Origin: Streptomyces sp. CB00455
GTDB lineage: Bacteria; Actinomycetota; Actinomycetes; Streptomycetales; Streptomycetaceae
Assembly (NCBI RefSeq): GCF_001905445.1
Contig: NZ_LIVQ01000009.1
Location: forward strand, 167,512 to 231,511
Length of the DNA: 64,000 nt
Reading direction: 5' to 3'
In this document: piece by piece, positions 51,311-60,051 of the stretch
How positions within the stretch are numbered: the first letter of the stretch is position 1
Layout of the letters: the number at the start of each line of letters is the position of its first letter
Made by a program: the position numbers and the translations under genes
Notes under the pieces: generated by a model
Told to the model about the DNA's origin: nothing
Database searches by the model: none
The model's input: only the letters and a program-made list of their open reading frames with translations

Positions 51311-52464
51311 GAGGAGTACGCGCTGTTCTCGTGGACGTACTCGGCGGTCAGGTCGTTGGTCCAGATGACGGCCGACTCGCCGCCCGTGGCCAGGTCGGCG
51401 GTGATGCGGACCTCCCGGTCCTTCATGGAGACCAGGTCGCGGTCCTCGCCGACCGAGCCGTTCTTGCAGACCCAGACGCCGTTGATGGCGACGTTGAGGC
51501 GGTCGGGGTCGAAGGCCGCCCGCGTGGTGCCGATCGCGGAGAGCACCCGGCCCCAGTTCGGGTCCTCGCCGTGGATCGCGCACTTGAGGAGGTTGTTGCG
51601 GGCGATGGACCGGCCGACCTCGACCGCGTCCTGCTCACTGGCCGCGCCGACGACCTCGATGCGGATGTCCTTGCCGGCGCCCTCGGCGTCGCCGATCAGC
51701 TGGCGTGCCAGGTCGTCGCACACCGTCCGTACGGCTTCCGCGAACTCCTCGTACGCGGGCACCTGTCCGGAGGCGCCGGAAGCGAGCAGCAGCACCGTGT
51801 CGTTGGTGGACATGCAGCCGTCGGAGTCGACCCGGTCGAAGGTGGTGCGGGTGGCGGCGCGCAGCGCCTTGTCGAGGGTGGCGCTGTCCAGGTCCGCGTC
51901 GGTGGTGAGGACGACGAGCATGGTGGCGAGGCCCGGGGCGAGCATGCCCGCGCCCTTGGCCATGCCGCCGACGGTCCAGCCGTCGCCCGCGGCGGTGGCC
52001 GTCTTGTGCACGGTGTCAGTGGTCTTGATGGCGACGGCCGCCGCCTCGCCGCCGTCCGCGGACAGGGCGGCCGCGGCGGCCTCGATGCCCGGCAGCAGCT
52101 TGTCCATGGGGAGCGGCACGCCGATCAGGCCGGTGGAGGCGACGGCGATCTCGCCGGCGTTGAAGTCCTCGCCGAGGGTCTCGGCGGCCTTCTCGGCGGT
52201 GGCGTGGGTGTCCTGGAAGCCCTTGGGCCCCGTGCAGGCGTTGGCGCCGCCGGAGTTGAGGACGACCGCGCTCACGGTGGCGCCGCGCAGGACCTGCTCC
52301 GACCAGCGCACGGGCGCCGCCTTGACGCGGTTGGAGGTGAACACGCCCGCGGCCGCCAGACGCGGCCCGTTGTTGACCACGAGGGCGAGGTCCGGGGTGC
52401 CGTTCGCCTTGATCCCTGCGGCGATGCCCGCCGCCGTGAATCCCTGTGCTGCCGTGACGCTCAA
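51307..52464 (-). CDS. argJ: Ornithine acetyltransferase / N-acetylglutamate synthase
   Basis: A 385-residue self-processing N-terminal nucleophile enzyme that moves the acetyl group from N-acetylornithine to glutamate, making the pathway cyclic. The segment GMLAPGLATMLVVLTTDADL contains the Thr nucleophile at the conserved A-T|M site where the precursor is cut into alpha and beta chains. Also visible are TSNRVKAAPVRWSEQVL and NSGGANACTGPKGFQDTHAT. The start is TTG at 52464 with AAGGAG eight bases before the codon; the N-terminus MSVTAAQGFTAAG matches homologues. It is 88 bases after argC. Confidence 0.96.
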   Translation of the reverse strand: MSVTAAQGFTAAGIAAGIKANGTPDLALVVNNGPRLAAAGVFTSNRVKAAPVRWSEQVLRGATVSAVVLNSGGANACTGPKGFQDTHATAEKAAETLGEDFNAGEIAVASTGLIGVPLPMDKLLPGIEAAAAALSADGGEAAAVAIKTTDTVHKTATAAGDGWTVGGMAKGAGMLAPGLATMLVVLTTDADLDSATLDKALRAATRTTFDRVDSDGCMSTNDTVLLLASGASGQVPAYEEFAEAVRTVCDDLARQLIGDAEGAGKDIRIEVVGAASEQDAVEVGRSIARNNLLKCAIHGEDPNWGRVLSAIGTTRAAFDPDRLNVAINGVWVCKNGSVGEDRDLVSMKDREVRITADLATGGESAVIWTNDLTAEYVHENSAYSS

Positions 52465-52552
52465 CTCTTCTTCTCCTTGTTCGCTTCCGCGCCCTCGGGG
52501 GGCGCCGGCGCGGTCGTCGTCGCCCGCGGCCCGGTGGCCGCGCGGGAGGGGC

Positions 52553-53593
52553 TCACGGGGCGGTTCCGATCGTGGAGAGCCCGAGCTCCTCGGGGATCCC
52601 GAGGGCGATGTTCATGCTCTGCACGGCGCCCCCGGCGGTGCCCTTGGTCAGGTTGTCGATGGCGCTGACGGCGATGATCCGGCCGGCGGACTCGTCGTGG
52701 GCGACCTGGACGTGCACGGCGTTGGAGCCGTGGACGGATTTGGTGGACGGCCACCGGCCCTCGGGCAGCAGGTGGACGAAGGGCTCGTCCGCGAACGCCT
52801 TTTCGTAGGCGGAGCGGAGCGATGCGCCGGTCGTGCCGGGCAGCGCCTTGGCGGAGCAGGTGGCGAGGATGCCGCGGGCCATGGGCACGAGGTGCGGCGT
52901 GAAGGACACCGATACCTTGGTGCCCGCCAGCGGGGAGAGGTTCTGCACCATCTCGGGGGTGTGCCGGTGGCCGCCGCCCACGCCGTACGGGGTGACGCTG
53001 CCCATCACCTCGGCGCCGAGCAGGTGCGGCTTGAGGGCCTTGCCCGCGCCGGAGGTGCCGGTGGCGGCGACGATCACGGCCTCGGGCTCGGCGAGCTGGG
53101 CCTGGTAGGCGGGGTACAGCGCGAGGGAGACGGCGGTGGGGAAGCATCCGGGGACCGCGATGCGCCGGGTCCCCTTCAGCGCGGCGCGCGCACCGGGCAG
53201 CTCGGGCAGGCCGTACGGCCAGGTCCCGGCGTGCGGGGCGCCGTAGAAGCGGTCCCAGTCGGCGGCGTCCTGGAGCCGGTGGTCGGCGCCCATGTCGATG
53301 ACGAGGACGTCCTCGCCGAGCTGGGCGGCGACGGCGGCGGACTGGCCGTGCGGGAGGGCGAGGAACACCACGTCGTGCCGGCGGCCCTGGCCGGCGAGGA
53401 CGTCGGGGGTGGTGGCCTGCAGGGTCCGTCCGGCGAGGGGCACGAGGTGCGGCTGCAGGGAGCCGAGGAGCTGTCCGGCGTTGGAGTTGCCGGTCAGCGC
53501 GCCGATCTCCACCTCGGGGTGGGCGAGCAGCAGGCGCAGGACTTCACCGCCCGCGTACCCGCTCGCTCCGGCCACCGCTACACGTACCACCAT
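52553..53593 (-). CDS. argC: N-acetyl-gamma-glutamyl-phosphate reductase
   Basis: A 346-residue NADPH-dependent reductase, first gene of the argCJBDR operon. The Rossmann motif VAVAGASGYAGGEVLRLLL opens the protein, the catalytic Cys is in AVPGCFPTAVSLAL near residue 150, and HRHTPEMVQNL plus SFTPHLVPMARGI are the conserved substrate blocks. ATG at 53593 follows GGAGGAGGTCCG. A candidate double ARG box lies 18 bases upstream of the start, so expression should be repressed by arginine-loaded ArgR, which is encoded in the same operon. Confidence 0.97.
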   Translation of the reverse strand: MVVRVAVAGASGYAGGEVLRLLLAHPEVEIGALTGNSNAGQLLGSLQPHLVPLAGRTLQATTPDVLAGQGRRHDVVFLALPHGQSAAVAAQLGEDVLVIDMGADHRLQDAADWDRFYGAPHAGTWPYGLPELPGARAALKGTRRIAVPGCFPTAVSLALYPAYQAQLAEPEAVIVAATGTSGAGKALKPHLLGAEVMGSVTPYGVGGGHRHTPEMVQNLSPLAGTKVSVSFTPHLVPMARGILATCSAKALPGTTGASLRSAYEKAFADEPFVHLLPEGRWPSTKSVHGSNAVHVQVAHDESAGRIIAVSAIDNLTKGTAGGAVQSMNIALGIPEELGLSTIGTAP

Positions 53594-53610
53594 CGGACCT
53601 CCTCCTCGAT

Positions 53611-53647
53611 GGCATGACTATACGTATCGCCGCACTTTTATGCAAAG
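53611..53647. promoter_or_regulatory. Candidate double ARG box of the argC operon
   Basis: Two A/T-rich imperfect palindromes stand side by side: GGCATGACTATACG (53611-53624) and GCACTTTTATGC (53632-53643), spaced about two helical turns centre to centre. The A/T content contrasts with the GC-rich surroundings. Position just upstream of argC fits ArgR operators, which normally occur in pairs. Confidence 0.7.
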
Positions 53648-53680
53648 AGCTACCTCTTGCGGTTGTCCCCGCCTTGTGAC

Positions 53681-53739
53681 TGAGCGTCGCAGTTGGCCCT
53701 TGAGCGCGACAGTTGGCCTGCCGAGAGTGCTAGTCGGCC
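53681..53739. repeat. 20-base iterons between argC and the SDR gene
   Basis: TGAGCGTCGCAGTTGGCC (53681-53698) recurs as TGAGCGCGACAGTTGGCC (53701-53718), 15 of 18 bases identical, with a weaker third copy ending AGTCGGCC near 53739. The 20-base period keeps them on nearly the same helix face. Confidence 0.6.
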
Positions 53740-53847
53740 CGCAGGTTGGCGACGCCATGCATCCACCTGCGGTGTTTGCGCTGTGGTCGGGGTGAGGCGC
53801 GGGACCTTCGGAAATGGTGACGTGTTCTGTCAGTTTTGGCATGAACG

Positions 53848-54837
53848 ATGGATGACATGAACAACGAAGACATCACAACCCAGAACACTCAGAACACCGT
53901 GCAGGCCAGCCCAGCGGGTCTGCTCGCAGGGCGGGTCGCCCTCGTGGCGGGTGCTACCCGCGGGGCGGGCCGGGCTCAGGCTGTGGAGCTGGGCCGGGCC
54001 GGGGCGACCGTGTATGTCACCGGCCGTACCACCCGGGCCCGGGCCAGCGAGGTCGGCCGGAGCACCGAGACCATCGAGGAGACCGCCGAACTCGTCACCG
54101 CAGCGGGCGGCGCCGGGATCGCGGTTCCCACTGACCATCTCGACGACGCCCAGGTACGCGCCCTCGTCGAGCGGATCGACCGGGAGTACGGGCGGCTCGA
54201 CATCCTCGTCAACGACCTGTGGGGCGGCGAGCACCTTCTGGCCGCCTCGGTGTTCGGGAAGAAGAGCTGGGAGACGCCGCTCGCTGACGGCCTGCGGATC
54301 CTGGAGCTCGGCGCGCGCTCGCACGTGATCACGGCGGGGCTGCTGCTTCCGCTGCTGATCCGCTCCGACGCGCCACTGCATGTGGAGGTAACCGACGGCA
54401 CCGCGCACTCCAACCGCCGCTACCGGGAGAACATCTACTACGACCTGGCGAAGAACGCCCCGATCCGCCTCGCGTTCGGGCTGGGGCAGGAGCTGGCGGA
54501 GTACGGGGGCGCGGCGGTCGCGGTCTCGCCGGGCTTCCTGCGCTCGGAGCAGATGCTCTCCCACTTCGGTGTGAGTGAGGAGAACTGGCGTGACGCGATC
54601 GCCCAGGAGCCGGCGTTCGCGATCGCGGAGTCCCCGCGCTACTTGGCCCGTACGGTCGCGGCGCTGGCCGCCGACCCGGACCGCGCGAAGCGGTGGAACG
54701 GCAAGTCCACCTCCAGCGGGGAACTCGCCAGGGTGTACGGGGTGACGGACGTGGACGGCAGCCAGCCGGACGCCTGGGCCTACTTCGAGGACGTCACCTA
54801 CGGCGGCAAGGAAGGCTCCCCCGAGGACTACCGCTGA
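53848..54837 (+). CDS. Short-chain dehydrogenase/reductase (SDR)
   Basis: A 329-residue SDR. After a 25-residue polar N-terminus rich in Asn, Gln and Thr, the Rossmann fold opens with VALVAGATRGAGRAQAVELG, a G-x3-G-x-G nucleotide-binding motif. VTGRTTRARA gives an Arg after the second strand, suggesting NADP. The catalytic pair is in YYDLAKNAP (Y-x3-K), and NDLWGGE replaces the usual NNAG. Two extra C-terminal helices make it longer than classical SDRs. The substrate is unknown. It converges with the WYL regulator gene, overlapping it by ten bases. Start ATG at 53848; ATG at 53857 is possible. Confidence 0.87.
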   Translation: MDDMNNEDITTQNTQNTVQASPAGLLAGRVALVAGATRGAGRAQAVELGRAGATVYVTGRTTRARASEVGRSTETIEETAELVTAAGGAGIAVPTDHLDDAQVRALVERIDREYGRLDILVNDLWGGEHLLAASVFGKKSWETPLADGLRILELGARSHVITAGLLLPLLIRSDAPLHVEVTDGTAHSNRRYRENIYYDLAKNAPIRLAFGLGQELAEYGGAAVAVSPGFLRSEQMLSHFGVSEENWRDAIAQEPAFAIAESPRYLARTVAALAADPDRAKRWNGKSTSSGELARVYGVTDVDGSQPDAWAYFEDVTYGGKEGSPEDYR

Positions 54838-55886
54838 TCGTCGGCTTCCTCAAGTTCCGCCTCCTGAGGGTCGGCCTGGTAGAGGGCGGCCAGGGCTGCG
54901 GCGCGCTCACGGAAGCGGGCGCGCAGGCGAGCCGGGGCCAGCACCTCGGCGTCCGCGCCAAGCCGGGCCAGCTGGTCGAAGGCGACGTCCTCGGACTCCG
55001 TCGGCAGGTCGAGGGTGACCAGGCCGGCGGGGTCCGGAGTGCTCGCGGAGGCGAGCGCGTCCACGACGGCAGCGCCGTCCACGACGGCGGGCAGCCGCCG
55101 TAGCCCCCGGCGGGTCAGCCGGATCGTGACGGTGGTACACAGCAGCGTGCGGGCGAAGGCGGCCGAGCGGGCCTGCCAGTGCGCGGCCAGTTCGAAGGAC
55201 GGGTCCCGCACGAACGGCTCCTCCGCGCCGGGAGCGGGATCGAGGGCGGTGATCCGGTCGACGCGGTAGGTACGCCAGCCGCCGTCGCGATCCTCCCGCT
55301 CACCAGGGATGCGGGCCACGGCGTACCAGGTGCCGGCCTTCAGCACGAGCCCGTAAGGCTCCACCACCCGTGCCACGGCAGAGGACCGTGCGTCGGCTCG
55401 GCCGGGCCGTGCGTACGACAGTTGGACGGCCCGGTCCGCCCACACCGCGCGGGCCAGCTCCGGCAGCAGTTCCGGCGTGGCGGGTTCGCGGAACCAGGCC
55501 GGGGCGTCGAGGTGGAAGCGGCGCACCGAGGACTCGGCGGCCTGGCGTACCGAAGGGAGCAGCGTAGCGGTCAGCTTCAGCCGGGCGGTTTCCGCCGCGT
55601 CCGACAGGCCCAGATCCTGCAACGCCGAGGGTAGACCGGACAGGAAGAGCGTCTCCGCTTCGCTCGGATGGAGGGTGGTGAGCCGGGTCCGGTATCCCGC
55701 GGCGAGGAAGTACCCGCCCACCCGGCCCCGCTCCGATCGGACGGGCACGCCGGCCTCCTGCAACGCCTGGGCGTCGCGGATCACGGTCCGCTCGGAGATC
55801 TCCAGCTCACGAGCGAGGGCAGCTGCGGTCAGGCCGGGGTTCGACTGGATCAGAAGAGCCATACGGATCAGGCGGGTGGCACGCAT
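54828..55886 (-). CDS. YafY/DeoR-like regulator with WYL domain
   Basis: A 352-residue transcription regulator. The N-terminal winged helix (about 1-55) contains GLTAAALARELEISERTVIR and DAQALQEAGVPV; the middle WYL domain (about 140-215) has AVQLSYARPGR, VVEPYGLVLKAGTWYAVAR and TYRVDRITAL; a WCX-like domain ends the protein. WYL regulators sense small ligands or nucleic acids. Convergent with the SDR gene, a common arrangement suggesting it controls a nearby oxidoreductase. ATG at 55886 is chosen; an in-frame ATG at 55922 would add twelve residues, and neither has a well-spaced ribosome binding site. Confidence 0.86.
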   Translation of the reverse strand: MRATRLIRMALLIQSNPGLTAAALARELEISERTVIRDAQALQEAGVPVRSERGRVGGYFLAAGYRTRLTTLHPSEAETLFLSGLPSALQDLGLSDAAETARLKLTATLLPSVRQAAESSVRRFHLDAPAWFREPATPELLPELARAVWADRAVQLSYARPGRADARSSAVARVVEPYGLVLKAGTWYAVARIPGEREDRDGGWRTYRVDRITALDPAPGAEEPFVRDPSFELAAHWQARSAAFARTLLCTTVTIRLTRRGLRRLPAVVDGAAVVDALASASTPDPAGLVTLDLPTESEDVAFDQLARLGADAEVLAPARLRARFRERAAALAALYQADPQEAELEEADDQR

Positions 55887-56339
55887 CCTCAAAGGATCAC
55901 CGACCCTACGAACGAACGGCATCTCCTGCCGCCGCTGGTCCACCCGGAACAGCCCGAGAGCTGAGCCGGTACTTGGCCGTACGGGCCAACAACGACGCTC
56001 AGTCTCAGCCGGCCGCCCGCGCCCGTGTGTGCCTTCGCCCCTCCGCCACGGCGGCGTACGGGCCCCCCGGGAGCGGTAGCTCCGCGCGAAAAAAGGTACC
56101 CAGCGCCTGGGTCTCCCGATCGCACGAAGGACCGGAATCAACCCGCCAAGACGGCAAGGAGCGCTTCAGTTGGCGAGGTCGCCATGTACGGCGCTCACCA
56201 CAGGCGGATCTGTGGCCGGCGGTGATGCGAGTTCGCACCCGGGACTTGTCCGGCGGACCACTTCCGGGGCCGCGGCGACTGGCGCGGCACCTCGCCGCGT
56301 TGCCGAAACGTCCCGACAGCCACGTTCTCGCGGAGGCGG
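55887..56339. other. About 450 bases of intergenic sequence
   Basis: No supported gene. Part of it (about 56160-56339) may be further decayed insertion-sequence DNA leading into the transposase remnant, but frames are broken and no terminal inverted repeats were identified. Promoter of the WYL regulator must lie near its left end. Confidence 0.45.
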
Positions 56340-56438
56340 ATGCCACGGGCGGTCCGGGCGGAGAAGGAGGCGGCCGGCGACATCGACTGGCTGGTGTCGG
56401 CCGACTCGACGCTCGTGCGAGCCCACCAGCACGTCATG
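56340..56438 (+). pseudogene. IS5-family transposase remnant
   Basis: About 33 codons resemble the first catalytic block of IS5-type DDE transposases: GDIDWLVSADSTLVRAHQH corresponds to the D-W-x-V-S-x-D-S-T-x-V-R-A-H-Q-H consensus with the first Asp of the DDE triad. The frame then changes into unrelated sequence, and neither the later Asp and Glu blocks nor terminal repeats are present. It marks an old transposition event. Confidence 0.6.
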
Positions 56439-56501
56439 GAGGGCTTCCGAGTGGACTTCGGATCGGCCACCATGGAGGTCCGTCGGCGATCCGAGGTGGG
56501 G

Positions 56502-56999
56502 ATGAGCGAGGGTGGGGAAGTTCTGGACGGGCAACCGGAGCAGGTCGGACCCGCGCCGTGGCTGGCGCTGGCCTGTCTGGTCGGGCTGTTTCTCGCCTAT
56601 GTTGTGCTGACGAACTTCACCGGAGAGCTGCGGGCGGCGCTGTGGGGCGAGCCCGGGGCCGTGACCGAAGCCGACTGCCGGACGTACGACAACACCGTGG
56701 CCAATGCGGGAACGTCGACGTCCTGCTCGGGCACCTTCACTCCCGACGACGGCGGCTCGTCGTTCGACGTCCCCGTCGAGGGCGACATCGATTCGCAACC
56801 GGTCCGTGCGTGGCTGGTGGACGGTACGTCCGGCACCCCATACGTCTCACCAACGGTGTGGTCGGGGGTGCTCCCGGTGGGGCTGCCCCTCCTCCTGGCC
56901 GGTCTCCCGGCGGCAGTGACGGTGAAGCACGTGCGCCGCGTCCACGCACAGCGCCCCAGAGAGCCGCTTCAAGGATCAGACCCAGAGCCGAGTGCATGA
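56502..56999 (+). CDS. Two-span membrane protein of unknown function
   Basis: A 165-residue protein. Helix 1 is at about 18-37 (LALACLVGLFLAYVVLTNF), an extracytoplasmic domain of about 85 residues carries the cysteines of ADCRTYDN and STSCSGTF, likely a disulfide, and helix 2 is at about 122-143 (WSGVLPVGLPLLLAGLPAAV). A basic cytosolic tail ends it. ATG at 56502 follows GAGGTGGGG. The frame is open upstream and would fuse to the transposase remnant, but that extension has no binding site of its own. No recognisable family. Confidence 0.7.
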   Translation: MSEGGEVLDGQPEQVGPAPWLALACLVGLFLAYVVLTNFTGELRAALWGEPGAVTEADCRTYDNTVANAGTSTSCSGTFTPDDGGSSFDVPVEGDIDSQPVRAWLVDGTSGTPYVSPTVWSGVLPVGLPLLLAGLPAAVTVKHVRRVHAQRPREPLQGSDPEPSA

Positions 57000-57052
57000 T
57001 CGACGACAAGCACGACGGGTACTGCCTGAGCCTGGGTTCTGCCGTCACACTC

Positions 57053-58615
57053 TCAGACGGAGCTGCGGGCCTCTTCGTGGTCCGGCTCCGGCATCGGACC
57101 CTTCCCCTTTCCGACAGCAGGCAAGGCGGTCAGCAGCACGGCTGCTCCGAGGAGTGCGATGACCGCGATCCAGCCCGCGCCGACGTGCATGGCATGGATG
57201 AACGCATCATCGGCAGCCTGAGCAAGAGCGGGCCGGTGGATAGCGGTGGCGACGTGGCGGGCCTGTTCGGCGGAAACGCGCGCCTGATCCCGCACCGCAC
57301 CGGGTGCACCCTCCAGCGAAGGTTCGATCGTACGCCGGTACATGATCGACATGATCGTGCCGCCCACGGCGATTCCGATCACACTGCCGGTCTGCCGCAC
57401 GGTGTTGGTGACGGCCGATCCCGCACCGGCCTGTTCCAACGGCAGGTTGCTGATCAATGCGGCCGTAACGGGGCCGATCACCATGCCGATCGAGAGACCC
57501 TGCACCAACAACAGGAGCTCGATCCAGACGAGTGGAGTGTGGAGTCCGAGGAACCCGTACCCGCCCATGGTCAGCGCAGCCACGGTCAGCGCCGGCACGG
57601 TGACAAGACGTAGCGACAGACGTTGAACCAGGTGCGAGGCGAGGGGCGCCCCCGCGAGCGCGCCGAATGCGGTCGGGACATTGGCCAGACCCGCCTTCAT
57701 CGGCGAAAATCCGAGCGCGCCTTGCAGGTAGAACGCGTTATAGAAGGTGATGGCGGCCACAGCGAAGAGCAGCAATCCGAGCGCCACATTGCCGCCACCG
57801 AATGTGCGTTGCGCGAGCAGACGCGGATCAAAGCCGGGCACCTTGGCCCGCAGTTCCACGAGGACGAAAACGGCCAGCACGACCAGACCGAAAACGATCG
57901 GCGCCCAGACGTCGGTACGACTCCACGCAGCCACTTGACCCGCCCGGATCAGCCCGTAGGCCAGTGCCGCGAGTCCACTGATCGACAGCAGCATTCCAGC
58001 GGGGTCCAATGGCCGCCGAGTGGGGCTGCGGAAATTCGGAACCAGCACGGCGAGCCCGACCGCCGCCGATACCGCGACCGGGACATTGACCAGAAAGACC
58101 GAGCCCCACCAGAAATGCTCCAGCAGGAACCCGGCCAGCACCGGGCCGGCAGCCATTCCGACACCGGCCGACGTCGAGAAGATGCCGATCGCGGCAGCCC
58201 GCGCGGGGCCGGTGAAGGTCCACATGAGGATGGCCAACATGGCGGGCGTGATCAGCGCGCTGCCCACCCCCATCGCAGCTCGGGCTGCAATCAGCCGGCC
58301 CGCATCGCTTGCGCACGCCGCCCACAGCGAGGACCCGGCGAAGATCACCAGCCCACTGGAAAACACAGTCCGGTGACCGAAGCGATCGCCCAATGCGCCG
58401 GCGGTGAACATCAATGTGGCGAAAGCCAGAGTGTACGAACCGGTCGCCCATTGCAGCTGACCGGGATCGGCCCCCAGCCCGCGGACCGGGTCTGCGAGGG
58501 TCTCCAGCGCAGTACTCAGGACGGTATTGTCCAGCCAAATCAGCAGCGAACACAACATGAGAACGGCAAGAATTGAATGCCGCCTGAACTTCGGCAACGG
58601 TGGAGGCGCGGTCAT
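57053..58615 (-). CDS. MFS transporter, DHA2 type
   Basis: A 520-residue 14-helix exporter of the major facilitator superfamily. Visible are LLIWLDNTVLSTALETLADP in helix 1, GALGDRFGHRTVFSSGL (motif A), and ALITPAMLAILMWTFTGPAR. DNA here is visibly less GC-biased than the neighbours, with more A/T-ending codons, which points to acquisition from another lineage. ATG at 58615 has AAGG six bases upstream. The substrate is unknown. The 420 bases upstream are noncoding with short direct repeats. Confidence 0.92.
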   Translation of the reverse strand: MTAPPPLPKFRRHSILAVLMLCSLLIWLDNTVLSTALETLADPVRGLGADPGQLQWATGSYTLAFATLMFTAGALGDRFGHRTVFSSGLVIFAGSSLWAACASDAGRLIAARAAMGVGSALITPAMLAILMWTFTGPARAAAIGIFSTSAGVGMAAGPVLAGFLLEHFWWGSVFLVNVPVAVSAAVGLAVLVPNFRSPTRRPLDPAGMLLSISGLAALAYGLIRAGQVAAWSRTDVWAPIVFGLVVLAVFVLVELRAKVPGFDPRLLAQRTFGGGNVALGLLLFAVAAITFYNAFYLQGALGFSPMKAGLANVPTAFGALAGAPLASHLVQRLSLRLVTVPALTVAALTMGGYGFLGLHTPLVWIELLLLVQGLSIGMVIGPVTAALISNLPLEQAGAGSAVTNTVRQTGSVIGIAVGGTIMSIMYRRTIEPSLEGAPGAVRDQARVSAEQARHVATAIHRPALAQAADDAFIHAMHVGAGWIAVIALLGAAVLLTALPAVGKGKGPMPEPDHEEARSSV

Positions 58616-58730
58616 GAACACCTTCGGATATCGATCGGCGGGAACCTGAACGACTGGACCATAAGCAAACTCCACGACGCCGTCAAGCTTGAAGTTTATT
58701 GTCCATACTGTTGCGACTGGACGGCCCATA

Positions 58731-58782
58731 TGCCCTCTGCCGGATTTGCGGACCGAACAATTCTGTGCCCTCTGGCGGATTT
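58731..58782. repeat. 17-base direct repeat in a 420-base noncoding gap
   Basis: TGCCCTCTGCCGGATTT (58731-58747) recurs as TGCCCTCTGGCGGATTT (58766-58782), 16 of 17 bases identical, 35 bases apart. The gap 58616-59035 otherwise shows only A/T-richer sequence between the MFS and TetR genes; no gene is supported. Confidence 0.7.
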
Positions 58783-59006
58783 ATGAGGTGAAGGATTTTC
58801 CGGCTTCCGGAGGGTTGCGAACGGACGGATTTCATGCCCTCCAGTGAGTTGTCGGCACCGCGTCCTGCGACCACGGCTCGGTGTCTCAGGGCCCACTCAT
58901 CTCCGCCCCCACCCCCTACCGGTGCTGCCCAGCCCGTCTGGGCAGGGCAGCTGTGACAGGGGTTGCACACGCCCCGGCGCGCAGGGGCACCGGCGTGCTA
59001 GTTTGT

Positions 59007-59018
59007 GAGCGATCGTTC
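59007..59018. promoter_or_regulatory. Likely operator of the TetR-SnoaL pair
   Basis: GAGCGATCGTTC is a 12-base palindrome with one mismatched pair, flanked by TTGT and AACT. It begins 29 bases before the TetR start and lies just after a possible -10 TAGTTT at 58999-59004. Similar GA-x-CGATCG-x-TC operators are typical of TetR proteins. Confidence 0.65.
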
Positions 59019-59035
59019 AACTAAGAGGGGGGTCG

Positions 59036-59662
59036 ATGGGCCGCAAACAGGTCTGGGGCCGGGACGAGGTGCTGGCCTCCGCCATGAGCCTGTTCCGTCG
59101 TCGTGGATACCTGGGCGCCTCGCTGCGCGACCTCGAGGAGGCGACCGGAATGCACCCGGGCAGCCTGTACCGGGCGTTCCACAGCAAGGAGGGCCTGTTC
59201 GCTGCCGCGCTGGACGCCTACAACGAGCGGGTGGTGGAAGAGAGGGTCCGCGTGCACCTGCGGGACGCGCAGGACCCCGTGGCCGGCATCCGCTCGTTCT
59301 TCACCTCGGCGTTCGACAACGGCATCGGATCCGAACCCGATCCGGGGTGCCTGCTCACCAACACCGCAGTGGAGTCGTTCACCGTGCCGCAGGCGACGCC
59401 AGGCGTGCGCCGGGGGCTGGAGACGATCGAGTCCGGCTTCTCGGATGCGCTGACGCGCGCCCGATCCCAGCGGCTACTGCCCCCGGACCTCGACGTCGAG
59501 GAGTCGGCCGCCCAGCTCCTGGCGCTCTACCAGGGGCTACTGGTGCTCGTCCGGTCCGGTACCGGCGCCGCCAAACTGCGCACCATCACCGACGGAGCCC
59601 TGGCATCGATCGGTGCCGGGCAAGCCACAGCCAAGCAAGCCAACGAAGAGGAACAGCGATGA
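59036..59662 (+). CDS. TetR-family regulator
   Basis: A 208-residue regulator. The helix-turn-helix is SLRDLEEATGMHPGSLYRAF (about 29-48) followed by HSKEGLFAAALDAY, the classical TetR block. The C-terminal domain includes GCLLTNTAVESFTVP, the C-L-[LI]-x-N pattern of TetR_C_16-like AcrR regulators. ATG at 59036 follows AGAGGGGGGTCG. Its stop overlaps the start of the SnoaL-like gene (ATGA), so both are in one operon under the operator at 59007-59018. Confidence 0.92.
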   Translation: MGRKQVWGRDEVLASAMSLFRRRGYLGASLRDLEEATGMHPGSLYRAFHSKEGLFAAALDAYNERVVEERVRVHLRDAQDPVAGIRSFFTSAFDNGIGSEPDPGCLLTNTAVESFTVPQATPGVRRGLETIESGFSDALTRARSQRLLPPDLDVEESAAQLLALYQGLLVLVRSGTGAAKLRTITDGALASIGAGQATAKQANEEEQR

Positions 59663-60006
59663 GTGACCAACAGCAGCTCTGGGACGACTACGCCGCGTGC
59701 TGGTCGGCCGACCCCTCGATACGGCTCACCGCGCTCGGCGCGGTCGCGGTCGCCGACGTCACATACCGGGACCCGGGCACCGAGGTCGGCTGCCTGGCCG
59801 AACTGGACGCGTACATGGGCGGCTTCGCCGGGGCGTTCCCCGGACACCGCTTCCGCATCGACGAGGTCCTCGACCACCACGACCGGTCACTGGCCCGCTG
59901 GACCCAGGTCGGCCCGGACGGCGAGGCCTTCATGACGGGCGTCAGCAGCGCCGTGCACCGGGACGGCCTCCTCGCCGACGTGACCGGCTTCTTCCTCCCC
60001 GCCTGA
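59659..60006 (+). CDS. SnoaL-like (NTF2-fold) protein
   Basis: A 115-residue protein with the NTF2/SnoaL alpha-beta barrel pattern: WDDYAACWSADPSIRLTAL, then VADVTYRDPGTEVGCLAELD, FAGAFPGHRFRIDEVLDHHD and FMTGVSSAVHRDG. D-V-x-Y-x-D-P is the usual start of the pocket. Members are cyclases, isomerases or ligand-binding proteins. Coupled to a TetR regulator by a four-base overlap, so probably made in response to the TetR ligand. It is convergent with the LysR gene, 45 bases between stops. Confidence 0.86.
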   Translation: MSDQQQLWDDYAACWSADPSIRLTALGAVAVADVTYRDPGTEVGCLAELDAYMGGFAGAFPGHRFRIDEVLDHHDRSLARWTQVGPDGEAFMTGVSSAVHRDGLLADVTGFFLPA

Positions 60007-60051
60007 CGACTCCGGCCGGCCCGCCGCCCGTGCGCTCGTCGGCCACACAAG

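Noticed and set aside
50405..53617. A 1070-codon open frame antisense to argB, argJ and argC
   Set aside because: It is the mirror frame of GC-rich coding DNA; the product has no recognisable domain while the opposite strand encodes well-conserved enzymes.
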